DNA of 41,271 nucleotides from Prevotella ihumii (lineage in GTDB: Bacteria; Bacteroidota; Bacteroidia; Bacteroidales; Bacteroidaceae): positions 452,186 to 493,456 of the forward strand of contig NZ_LT706987.1 in assembly GCF_900155655.1 (NCBI RefSeq), in the 5' to 3' direction. Positions 16,510 through 22,710 of this stretch are shown one piece after another (within the stretch, counting starts at the first letter, position 1; every line of letters starts with the position of its first letter). A program made the position numbers and the translations under genes. A model generated the notes under the pieces. That model did not search any database. It was not told where the DNA came from and was given only the letters and a program-made list of their open reading frames with translations.

Positions 16510-16962
16510 TTATCTACGCTCTTTAAAGAAGCGTTGCATCAGTTCACGACATTTTTCCTCTAAAATGCCGTATGAAACATTAGCCCTGGGGTGCAAAGCC
16601 TTAGGCGCATACACGCTATACCCTCGCTTTTCGTCTTTACAACCATAAACGATGCGTTTCATTTGCGACCATCCCAATGCCCCAGCACACATAATACAGG
16701 GTTCAACAGTGACATAGAGCGTGCAATCCTGTAGGTATTTTCCACCCAACTCGTTAGCTGCCATCGTTACAGCCTGCATCTCTGCATGTGCCGTAACATC
16801 GGTAAGCGTCTCTGTAAGGTTGTGCGATCGGGCAATGATGCGACCTTGACAAACCACCACAGCCCCAACTGGAATTTCTCCAGCCTTGAACGCTTCTTCC
16901 GCCTCCATCAAGGCACGTTCCATAAAGTATTCGTCTTGCTTTTGCTGTTCTTCTATACTCAT
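16510..16962 (-). CDS. tadA: tRNA adenosine(34) deaminase TadA-type protein
   Basis: 150 residues of the zinc-dependent CDA fold. HAEMQAV (zinc-binding His, catalytic Glu) and TVEPCIMCAGAL (the two zinc-binding Cys) are intact. The IPVGAVVV stretch, the RIIARSHN segment and the C-terminal helix with LMQRFF fit TadA, which changes A34 of tRNA-Arg to inosine. A guanine or cytosine deaminase of the same family is the main alternative. It converges on rodA with 7 bp between the stop codons. Its likely -7 box (TACTTTTGC, minus strand, 16967-16975) ends 5 bp before the ATG, so the transcript may be nearly leaderless. Confidence 0.88.
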   Translation of the reverse strand: MSIEEQQKQDEYFMERALMEAEEAFKAGEIPVGAVVVCQGRIIARSHNLTETLTDVTAHAEMQAVTMAANELGGKYLQDCTLYVTVEPCIMCAGALGWSQMKRIVYGCKDEKRGYSVYAPKALHPRANVSYGILEEKCRELMQRFFKERR

Positions 16963-16966
16963 ACGT

Positions 16967-16975
16967 GCAAAAGTA
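16967..16975 (-). promoter_or_regulatory. -7 box of tadA
   Basis: TACTTTTGC on the minus strand matches TAnnTTTG and ends 5 bp upstream of the tadA start codon. Confidence 0.55.
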
Positions 16976-17008
16976 CAACATTAATTTTGTAAATCAGAAA
17001 CTTTATTC

Positions 17009-17016
17009 TACCTTTG
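17009..17016 (+). promoter_or_regulatory. -7 box of birA-pyrH
   Basis: TACCTTTG lies 49 bp upstream of the chosen birA start. It argues against the upstream in-frame ATG at 17014, which would lie inside the promoter. Confidence 0.6.
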
Positions 17017-17064
17017 TGTATCATTTTGAGGGAGTCCCTTATCCTCCATAACAGAAAACAACAG

Positions 17065-17853
17065 ATGAAAATATTTGATAAACTAACAGCCGCATTTAGG
17101 AAACCACAAGAGCAGTCCAAAGCAACCATTATTCGGTTAGAAGAGGTGGATAGCACCAATAGTTATTTGCGTACCTATACCCCTCAAGAGGGCGAACAAA
17201 TGACAGTTGTAGTGGCAGACTATCAAACCGCTGGACGTGGACAAGGCACAAATGTGTGGGAAAGCGAAGCAGGCAAAAACCTCCTTTTCTCTGTCCTACT
17301 CCACCCCTACGAAGTGCCCGTTGCTACCCAGTTTCTCTTGTCTGAATATGGAGCTTTAGCCCTTAAAGAAGCACTTTCAGAATATGTAAGCGAAGGCATT
17401 ACGCTGAAATGGCCTAACGATATATATTGGAACGATAAGAAACTGAGCGGCACACTGATAGAAACCAAGTTGGGCGCAGGTCGCATTAAGGACTGCATCT
17501 ATGGTGTGGGGCTGAATGTCAATCAAACCGAATTTAAGAGCGATGCCCCAAATCCAGTTTCGTTAGCTCAAATTTTAGGACACGAAGTGGACAGAGACGA
17601 ACTGCTAAAAAAGATAATTCGCTCGTTCGAAAAGCATTACGACTTGATACGCAGTGCCAACTATGGCGCAATTTCAGGGTTGTATCACGAAGCAATGTAC
17701 AGAGGCAAAGGCTTTCACGAGTTTGAAGATTCAGACGGAAAATTTGAAGGTGCAATTATCGAAGTGGAAGACGATGGGCATCTTATCCTAAGAGATAAAG
17801 AAGGAAGAATAAGAAGTTACGAATTTAAAGAAATAAAGTATGGCAAGATTTAA
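17065..17853 (+). CDS. birA: Biotin--[acetyl-CoA carboxylase] ligase (no DNA-binding domain)
   Basis: 262 residues from the ATG at 17065; the longer reading from 17014 overlaps the promoter. Motifs are EVDSTNSYL, the biotin-binding loop QTAGRGQGTNVWES, KWPNDIYWNDKKLSGTLIET (catalytic lysine) and GVGLNVNQ. The enzyme makes biotinyl-AMP and attaches biotin to carboxylase carrier proteins. There is no N-terminal winged-helix domain, so unlike E. coli BirA it should not act as a repressor. Its end overlaps the pyrH start by 14 bp, implying co-translation. Confidence 0.95.
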   Translation: MKIFDKLTAAFRKPQEQSKATIIRLEEVDSTNSYLRTYTPQEGEQMTVVVADYQTAGRGQGTNVWESEAGKNLLFSVLLHPYEVPVATQFLLSEYGALALKEALSEYVSEGITLKWPNDIYWNDKKLSGTLIETKLGAGRIKDCIYGVGLNVNQTEFKSDAPNPVSLAQILGHEVDRDELLKKIIRSFEKHYDLIRSANYGAISGLYHEAMYRGKGFHEFEDSDGKFEGAIIEVEDDGHLILRDKEGRIRSYEFKEIKYGKI

Positions 17854-18550
17854 AAGAATATTGCTCAAACTATCGGGCGAGAGCTTGATGGGCAAGCAAG
17901 GTTATGGCATCGACTCTGAACGATTAGAAGACTATGCACGGCAGATAAAAGAGGTACACGAGATGGGGGTACAGATTGGCATTGTTATCGGTGGCGGTAA
18001 CATTTTCCGTGGTTTGAGCGGTAGTCAAAAAGGTTTCGACCGTGTGAAAGGCGACCAAATGGGTATGTGCGCTACCGTTATCAACTCGTTGGCACTCAGT
18101 TCTGCATTAGGCGCAATAGGTGTTAAAGCAAAAGTTATGACAGCTATCCGTATGGAACCTATTGGCGAGTTCTACAACAAGTGGAACGCTATCGAGGCAA
18201 TGGAGAATGGTTGCATCTGCATCTTCTCAGCTGGTACAGGCAATCCTTACTTTACCACCGACACAGGCTCAAGCCTCCGTGGTATAGAGATAGAGGCTGA
18301 CGTGATGTTGAAGGGAACTCGTGTAGACGGAGTTTACACTGCCGACCCTGAAAAAGACCCTACTGCAACCAAGTTTACCGAGATTACTTACGACGAAATC
18401 TACAACAAGGGTTTGAAAGTAATGGATCTCACCGCCACAACTATGTGCAAGGAGAACAATCTACCTATCTATGTGTTCAATATGGACATCGTAGGCAACT
18501 TAAAGAAAGTGATGGACGGCGAAGAAATTGGTACGTTGGTACACAACTAA
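17840..18550 (+). CDS. pyrH: UMP kinase
   Basis: 236 residues, normal length. An amino-acid-kinase-fold enzyme that phosphorylates UMP to UDP in pyrimidine synthesis. Family motifs are ILLKLSGESLMG, IGIVIGGGNIFRG, the DQMGMCATVINSLAL segment, GTGNPYFTTDTG (phosphate binding), and KGTRVDGVYTADPEKDP. It overlaps birA by 14 bp. An IS110 insertion begins only 17 bp beyond its stop codon, so its original downstream context is lost. Confidence 0.97.
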   Translation: MARFKRILLKLSGESLMGKQGYGIDSERLEDYARQIKEVHEMGVQIGIVIGGGNIFRGLSGSQKGFDRVKGDQMGMCATVINSLALSSALGAIGVKAKVMTAIRMEPIGEFYNKWNAIEAMENGCICIFSAGTGNPYFTTDTGSSLRGIEIEADVMLKGTRVDGVYTADPEKDPTATKFTEITYDEIYNKGLKVMDLTATTMCKENNLPIYVFNMDIVGNLKKVMDGEEIGTLVHN

Positions 18551-18558
18551 TACTTTAA

Positions 18559-18567
18559 CTCAAATCG
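18559..18567 (+). other. Outer half of the IS110 target site (end of IS1380-like element)
   Basis: CTCAAATCG stands against the left end of IS110. Joined to GTCATTAG on the other side (from 19918), it rebuilds CTCAAATCGGTCATTAG, which differs by one base from the family-1 MITE terminus. Confidence 0.7.
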
Positions 18568-18610
18568 CTTTCTATGTTAAAATCCAAATGTTTTGACCAT
18601 TATTTTCAAT

Positions 18611-19636
18611 TTATGCTGAGATTTTATAATCAGGGGTGAATGTTTGGCGGTTTCTAACCATTGCAGTGACCAAATGCACAAGTTTGTTCTTGACATTGTT
18701 CAATGCAACTTGCTTCTTCTTTCCTCGTTCCACGAGGCGCATATAGTACCTCGCCATAACGGGATTGAATTTGACGGCAGCCAGTGCAGCTTGTGTCAGC
18801 ATGGCCTTTATCTGGCGGTTCGCCATATAATGTACATGCGGATCAGAATGCACACTGGTGCCAGAGTCTTTTCCGAATGGGGCTAAGCCGTAATAGCAGG
18901 CAATCTTGCGCGAGTCGTAGTTGAAACGACGGAAGTTGTCTGTATACACCATCAGACAGACAGCGTTCTGCGTTCCTATGCCAGGCACCGAGGTCACGAT
19001 TGTGAACACCTCGGTGAGCTCTTCGTCCGACTTAATGAGCTCGGCGATTCGCTTGTCTATCTTCGCAACTTCCTTGTTGAGTTCTGACACGATATGCCTT
19101 CCGCTCTGCGAGATCATCGTCTTGATAGGCGATTTCTCCATGGTGAGCTTCTTCTCGCCTCTACGCACCTGAAAGCTGCATCTATGGCGTACCACCATTT
19201 GACGATACAGAAACAGCTCTCGTAGTTGTGCAAGTGACTCGCTAAGTGGCTCGTACATAACGGCTTTGTCGTGATTTCTCATAGCGTATTCTGCAATCAT
19301 CGAGGCGTCGGCGCGGTCAGACTTCAATCGTCTGAGACCTGATGCGTCCTTGATGCTCTTGGCGTTCTCAAGCCACATGTCGTAGCCTTTGCCGTAGAGG
19401 AAGTTGCATAGTCCTTTGCTGTAGTCGCCAGTATTTTCACCGCAGAAGAGCCACAGGGAGGGGTCGATGCCGTAGGAATTCTTCTCCACCCACTTGACCA
19501 GTTGCTTGTAGCCAGACACTGTTGTCTTGAACTCGTTGAACACTCTTGGGGCCGTTTCTGTCAGACCGTCTGCAAAAATGATAGCCACATCAACTTTTTC
19601 TTTCGAAAAATCAACTCCGATAAATAAATTCTTCAT
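18611..19636 (-). CDS. IS110-family DEDD recombinase
   Basis: 341 residues from the ATG at 19636; a longer in-frame reading to 19735 runs through the guide RNA and is rejected. The N-terminal RuvC-like domain has the acidic tetrad D9 (IGVDFSKEK), E67 (CGENTGD), D107 and D110 (KSDRADA). A helical linker follows, then the C-terminal transposase-20 domain with VTSVPGIG at about 214-221 and YYGLAPFGKDSGTSVHS at about 248-264, which holds the serine nucleophile (S258 or S261). IS110 recombinases bind a bridge RNA that pairs separately with donor and target DNA, and they insert without flanking duplications. All catalytic residues are present, so the protein looks functional. Confidence 0.93.
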   Translation of the reverse strand: MKNLFIGVDFSKEKVDVAIIFADGLTETAPRVFNEFKTTVSGYKQLVKWVEKNSYGIDPSLWLFCGENTGDYSKGLCNFLYGKGYDMWLENAKSIKDASGLRRLKSDRADASMIAEYAMRNHDKAVMYEPLSESLAQLRELFLYRQMVVRHRCSFQVRRGEKKLTMEKSPIKTMISQSGRHIVSELNKEVAKIDKRIAELIKSDEELTEVFTIVTSVPGIGTQNAVCLMVYTDNFRRFNYDSRKIACYYGLAPFGKDSGTSVHSDPHVHYMANRQIKAMLTQAALAAVKFNPVMARYYMRLVERGKKKQVALNNVKNKLVHLVTAMVRNRQTFTPDYKISA

Positions 19637-19649
19637 ATATTTGTACAAT

Positions 19650-19822
19650 TTTATTAAGTAGAATTGGTCGATAGTTGTATGGACTGGAACTCTAAATAGG
19701 CTTCGTGTCGATAACTTTCTATCTGGTCTTTGCAACTATGTCGATGAGGTCCGAAACGATTTATAGCTTTTAGCTGGGTCATTAGCTGGTTTACCTCTTC
19801 GACAGACCGATTCTACCTTTTT
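19650..19822 (-). ncRNA. Bridge RNA of the IS110 element
   Basis: Read on the minus strand. Target loop: GTCGAAGAGGT (19803-19793) pairs with ACCTCATCGAC (19750-19740) with one mismatch. It encloses guide CTAATGACC (19785-19777), a small hairpin AGCTAAAAGCT (19775-19765) and guide AAATCG (19762-19757). Donor loop: ATAGTTG (19739-19733) pairs with CAACTAT (19677-19671). It encloses ATAGAAAG (19722-19715), identical to one element end, and TTTAGAG (19696-19690), complementary to the other apart from one G-U. The guides match the interrupted target and the element termini, as expected for bridge RNAs described for IS621. Exact RNA ends are estimated from the promoter. Confidence 0.82.
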
Positions 19823-19826
19823 ACAA

Positions 19827-19834
19827 CAAAGGTA
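19827..19834 (-). promoter_or_regulatory. Promoter -7 box for the bridge RNA
   Basis: TACCTTTG on the minus strand would start transcription near 19820, just before the target-loop stem. Confidence 0.55.
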
Positions 19835-19916
19835 CGAAACTGTCTTTAGCAATCATAGTTTTACCTTGATTATTTAATGTTTATGCGACTGCGTCGCATT
19901 CTTCTGCAAACTTAGA

Positions 19917-20598
19917 GGTCATTAGAAAAAACTTTTTGTCATTTTCTAATGACCGCCATTAGAAAAACTGCTTTGTATATGCTTGATTCATAAATATTTA
20001 CTAACTTTACCACAAAAAAAATATATACTCCGATGCGAAACTGTGACATAAAGTTCGTAAATAAGGAAATAACACCTTTTGGTGGGCTTTCCCTGTTCTT
20101 CAAAATGCTTGAAAAATGCCATTTTGAAGAGCATATTATGCAAAGTGGTATTCCACTTCAAGGATCTAGCCGTGGCTACAAACCAATCCAGTTAATATTG
20201 GGATTATTTGCAGGTATGTGGTGTGGCGCAAGTTGTTTTGGCCATCTTGACGTGGTGCGTTATGACGCTGCACTGTGTGACCTACTTGGGTGGAAACGCG
20301 GAGCTGACCATCGTGCATACCAGCGCTATCTAAACAAAATCTCCCAAGCTGTCAACCAACGTGCTTTCGGAAATTTGTTCCGTTGGTTTTTCTCAGAGTT
20401 GAAGTTCGACAATTACCCCTTGGACTTCGGTTCAACTGTGATGGTCCGTGAGGGAAATCAGGAGGGGGCAGCCAAAGGATACAACTCCAAGCGTCCTGGA
20501 GACTCTCGCATCATCCGCTCCTTGCATTCGTTTCCGATGTGAGGATGATAGCAAATTACTGGCTACGTCCAGGCAACACATCTGCAAGTTCCAATTAT
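19917..20598 (+). mobile_element. Decayed IS1380-family element, left part
   Basis: Begins with GGTCATTAG, the inner half of its terminal repeat (outer half at 18559-18567, beyond IS110). A subterminal inverted repeat follows: GGTCATTAGAAAA at 19917-19929 with TTTTCTAATGACC at 19942-19954. A TAACTTTA promoter-like box stands near 20002, then the transposase gene. The right part is missing; a MITE starts at 20599. Confidence 0.7.
20033..20598 (+). pseudogene. IS1380-family transposase, frameshifted and truncated
   Basis: The first 157 or so residues read as an IS1380-type DDE transposase N-terminal region, including FGHLDVVRYD and FGSTVMVREGNQEGAAKGYN, which holds the first catalytic aspartate region in altered form (FGST where DxD/DST is usual). 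After RPG at about 20500 the frame shifts. Restoring one lost base continues the protein as LSHHPLLAFVSDVRMIANYW and further to SSNY at 20598, where a MITE terminus takes over. Around 430 residues would be normal, so more than half is gone. The product is not expected to be active. Confidence 0.85.
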
Positions 20599-20792
20599 CC
20601 CAAATCGATCATTAGCCCGCAAAGGCTTTTTAAAGAATTTAGATGTTATGCTTTTCTTCGTCTTTGCACCTTATTTTGGCTCTTTTCGTTTGTTTTTTTC
20701 AGTTGTTTAGCTCGCTAAACGTCTTCAAAAACAACCAAAAATAGCTCAAAATAAGCTCGCAAATCTGGAAGAAGTCTAACGACCGATTTGGG
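20599..20792 (-). mobile_element. MITE, family 1, copy 2
   Basis: 194 bp, inverse orientation to copy 1. Its termini are CCCAAATCGATCATTAG and CTAACGACCGATTTGGG, with the central hairpin GTTTAGCTCGCTAAAC. The flanks ATTAT and TTAAA do not match, so it lacks a target duplication; recombination or deletion with the adjacent IS1380 remnant is likely. Confidence 0.8.
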
Positions 20793-20848
20793 TTAAACCT
20801 TATAATATGAAGTTCCTCTGTCGAAATTGTAAATATAAAAAGCAGAAT

Positions 20849-20880
20849 AAAAAAATCCACTTACTATAACAGCAAGTGGA
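20849..20880 (-). terminator. Terminator of the psd-pssA-DUF4834 operon
   Basis: On the minus strand TCCACTT and AAGTGGA form a 7-bp stem followed by seven T residues, 16 bp beyond the last gene. Confidence 0.65.
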
Positions 20881-20896
20881 GAGGTATATATCTTCG

Positions 20897-21145
20897 TTAA
20901 TCTTCATCAGCAGCGGTGAAATCTACATATTCGCCTTCATCATCGCCAATAACTTGTTTTCGGCGTTGCTCCTTTGGTCGGTTATCGATAATGGTATTGC
21001 CGTTTACGTGTACTTCCTCGTCACGCTGTTCGGGTTGGAAGCGTTGTGTGGAACGGCGAAGCATCTTAAAGAAAGCAAAACCTATAAGGATAACACCCAC
21101 AAAAAGAGCCATAAAAAGAAAAAATATGAACTTGAGAAATATCAT
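20897..21145 (-). CDS. DUF4834 family small membrane protein
   Basis: 82 residues. Residues 3-25 form a single hydrophobic helix (FLKFIFFLFMALFVGVILIGFAFF), followed by a basic, polar tail ending in GEYVDFTAADED. Size, layout and the EYVDF ending match the DUF4834 proteins of Bacteroidetes, whose role is unknown. It is 34 bp downstream of pssA and ends the operon, so a link to phospholipid or envelope work is possible but only by position. Confidence 0.8.
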   Translation of the reverse strand: MIFLKFIFFLFMALFVGVILIGFAFFKMLRRSTQRFQPEQRDEEVHVNGNTIIDNRPKEQRRKQVIGDDEGEYVDFTAADED

Positions 21146-21179
21146 AATCTATATTCTTGTTTGTAAAATAAAGCTTGTT

Positions 21180-21875
21180 TTACTTGCGTACAATGATAGA
21201 CAATAGTACATACCACGCAATGATGATAGCCAAAGAGGCAATACCAAAAATAAGAAGCAAGGGTATGCAGGTGAGCAAAAATAGGTATTTCACTTGATTA
21301 CCTTTCCAGCCCCACTCCTTAAACTTGAGCGCAAACATTGGAATTTCAGCCACCATCAACCACGAACTTGCTACTATCCCACCCAAGAGGACAAACAATG
21401 CGGAAGGAGAGGTCTCAATCCACTGTCCACCACCAATAATGAGCGAACCCCAAAACAAAGCGTTTGCAGGTGTGGGCAGACCTATAAAGCCCAACGACTG
21501 ACGTTCGTCAAGATTGAATTTAGCTAATCGGAGTGCGGAGAAAGCTGCCATAATGTAGGCAGAGAATGGAAGAATGGTACGTAAGGGTTCTAAAAAAGAA
21601 GGATAGTCCATTACGCTAAGCAAACTAAACAAGATGGTAGACGGAGCTACACCAAAGGTAATAACATCGGCTAAAGAGTCTAACTCCTTACCAATGGGCG
21701 AACTCACGTGCAACAAACGCGCACTCATACCATCGAAAAAGTCGAAAATTGCTCCAAGAATAATAAACCCAAAGGCTACTTTGGCATTGCCACTAAATGC
21801 AAAAGCTATAGCAATGCAACCTGAAACGAGGTTGCAACAAGTAATGGTATTGGGTATATGCTTCTTTATTGCCAT
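21180..21875 (-). CDS. pssA: CDP-diacylglycerol--serine O-phosphatidyltransferase
   Basis: 231 residues with about seven membrane helices. The CDP-alcohol phosphatidyltransferase signature is complete: DGMSAR, eight residues on the glycine of GKELDSLAD, giving the full DGxxAR...G...D...D pattern. The enzyme makes phosphatidylserine from CDP-diacylglycerol and serine in the inner membrane. Its product is the substrate of Psd, encoded 13 bp upstream in the same operon, so the pair makes phosphatidylethanolamine. The N-terminus IPNTITCCNLVSGCIAI is typical. Confidence 0.95.
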   Translation of the reverse strand: MAIKKHIPNTITCCNLVSGCIAIAFAFSGNAKVAFGFIILGAIFDFFDGMSARLLHVSSPIGKELDSLADVITFGVAPSTILFSLLSVMDYPSFLEPLRTILPFSAYIMAAFSALRLAKFNLDERQSLGFIGLPTPANALFWGSLIIGGGQWIETSPSALFVLLGGIVASSWLMVAEIPMFALKFKEWGWKGNQVKYLFLLTCIPLLLIFGIASLAIIIAWYVLLSIIVRK

Positions 21876-21888
21876 AAGACTTGTTTTC

Positions 21889-22581
21889 TTAACTCAACTT
21901 TGCTATAACAGTTTGGTCGCCCGTAGTAGATTGTCCCATCTTGACACAGATTTCTGAGTCTATAGGGAGGAAAATGTCGACACGGCTTCCCAACTTAATA
22001 AAACCCATGTGTTCGTCTATGAAACATTCGTCACCTTCCTGCGCATAGGTCACAATACGGCGTGCCACAGCACCAGCAATCTGACGACAAAGAATATCTC
22101 TGCCATCGGTAGTGGTAAGTAAGATGTCTGCGTGTTCGTTCTCTTCGCTTGCCTTAGGTAACCAAGCTTTGTGGTAGTTTCCATCAAAATGCTTCACCAT
22201 CTTTACAGTTCCATCTACAGGAAACCAATTGGCATGAACATTCCATAAACTCATAAAAATGGAAACCATAATGCGGCGGTCGTGAAAATATTTGTCCTCG
22301 TCCACTTCTTCTATAACTACAATTTGCCCATCGGCAGGGGCTACAACTATTTTTTCGGTATCTTCAGAGCCAAAATATCGAATAGGACAACGATAAAAAT
22401 TGAGTACAATTCCATAAATCGTACCGAAAATTACGATGAAAATCCAAAACGGAATTTTTGAAGGAACGCCAAACCATAACAACAAGGCTATTAGGGCAAT
22501 ACCAATGCCACCATATAATAATTGGTCAGTGCCTTCGTGATGTATTCTAATCTTTTTAAGTTTCTTTTTTATTTTTCCCAT
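21889..22581 (-). CDS. psd: Phosphatidylserine decarboxylase (short form)
   Basis: 230 residues from the ATG at 22581. An upstream in-frame ATG at 22653 is rejected because a clear -7 box (22608-22616) lies between them. Two hydrophobic segments near residues 20-55 anchor it. Psd motifs are [28 protein letters not shown], and [16 protein letters not shown], where self-cleavage before the serine of LGS creates the pyruvoyl cofactor. Short enzymes of this type are the usual form in Bacteroidetes. It converts phosphatidylserine to phosphatidylethanolamine and heads the operon with pssA. Confidence 0.94.
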   Translation of the reverse strand: MGKIKKKLKKIRIHHEGTDQLLYGGIGIALIALLLWFGVPSKIPFWIFIVIFGTIYGIVLNFYRCPIRYFGSEDTEKIVVAPADGQIVVIEEVDEDKYFHDRRIMVSIFMSLWNVHANWFPVDGTVKMVKHFDGNYHKAWLPKASEENEHADILLTTTDGRDILCRQIAGAVARRIVTYAQEGDECFIDEHMGFIKLGSRVDIFLPIDSEICVKMGQSTTGDQTVIAKLS

Positions 22582-22607
22582 AGGTGAGAACGGATATTTT
22601 AACGATT

Positions 22608-22616
22608 GCAAAGATA
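22608..22616 (-). promoter_or_regulatory. -7 box of psd operon
   Basis: TATCTTTGC on the minus strand, 27 bp upstream of the chosen psd start. It is divergent from the dnaE promoter about 65 bp away. Confidence 0.7.
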
Positions 22617-22680
22617 GGTATTTTTTGTTAGTCTCACAAATATTTATCTTCATTCTTTTGGCTATATCAGCTTTTAATCG

Positions 22681-22688
22681 TAACTTTG
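22681..22688 (+). promoter_or_regulatory. -7 box of dnaE
   Basis: TAACTTTG, 22 bp upstream of the dnaE ATG. Confidence 0.65.
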
Positions 22689-22710
22689 AAACTCAATTTT
22701 TGATACTATA

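Larger units (their letters stand above)
18568..19916 (-). mobile_element. IS110-family element with bridge RNA
   Basis: About 1349 bp, a usual IS110 size. The ends lack inverted repeats and were placed by rejoining the flanks into a known repeat terminus and by matches to the guide RNA; an uncertainty of 1-2 bp remains because the ends share a short core. The right-hand end as drawn (19916) is the left end of the element in its own orientation. The element carries one recombinase gene and about 280 bp of upstream non-coding DNA. Confidence 0.85.

Noticed and set aside
19637..19735. 33-residue N-terminal extension of the IS110 recombinase
   Set aside because: The region encodes the bridge RNA donor loop; family length and the conserved IGVDFSKEK start fit the ATG at 19636.
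22582..22653. 24-residue N-terminal extension of Psd
   Set aside because: A -7 promoter box lies inside it, and the family starts near MGKIKKKL.
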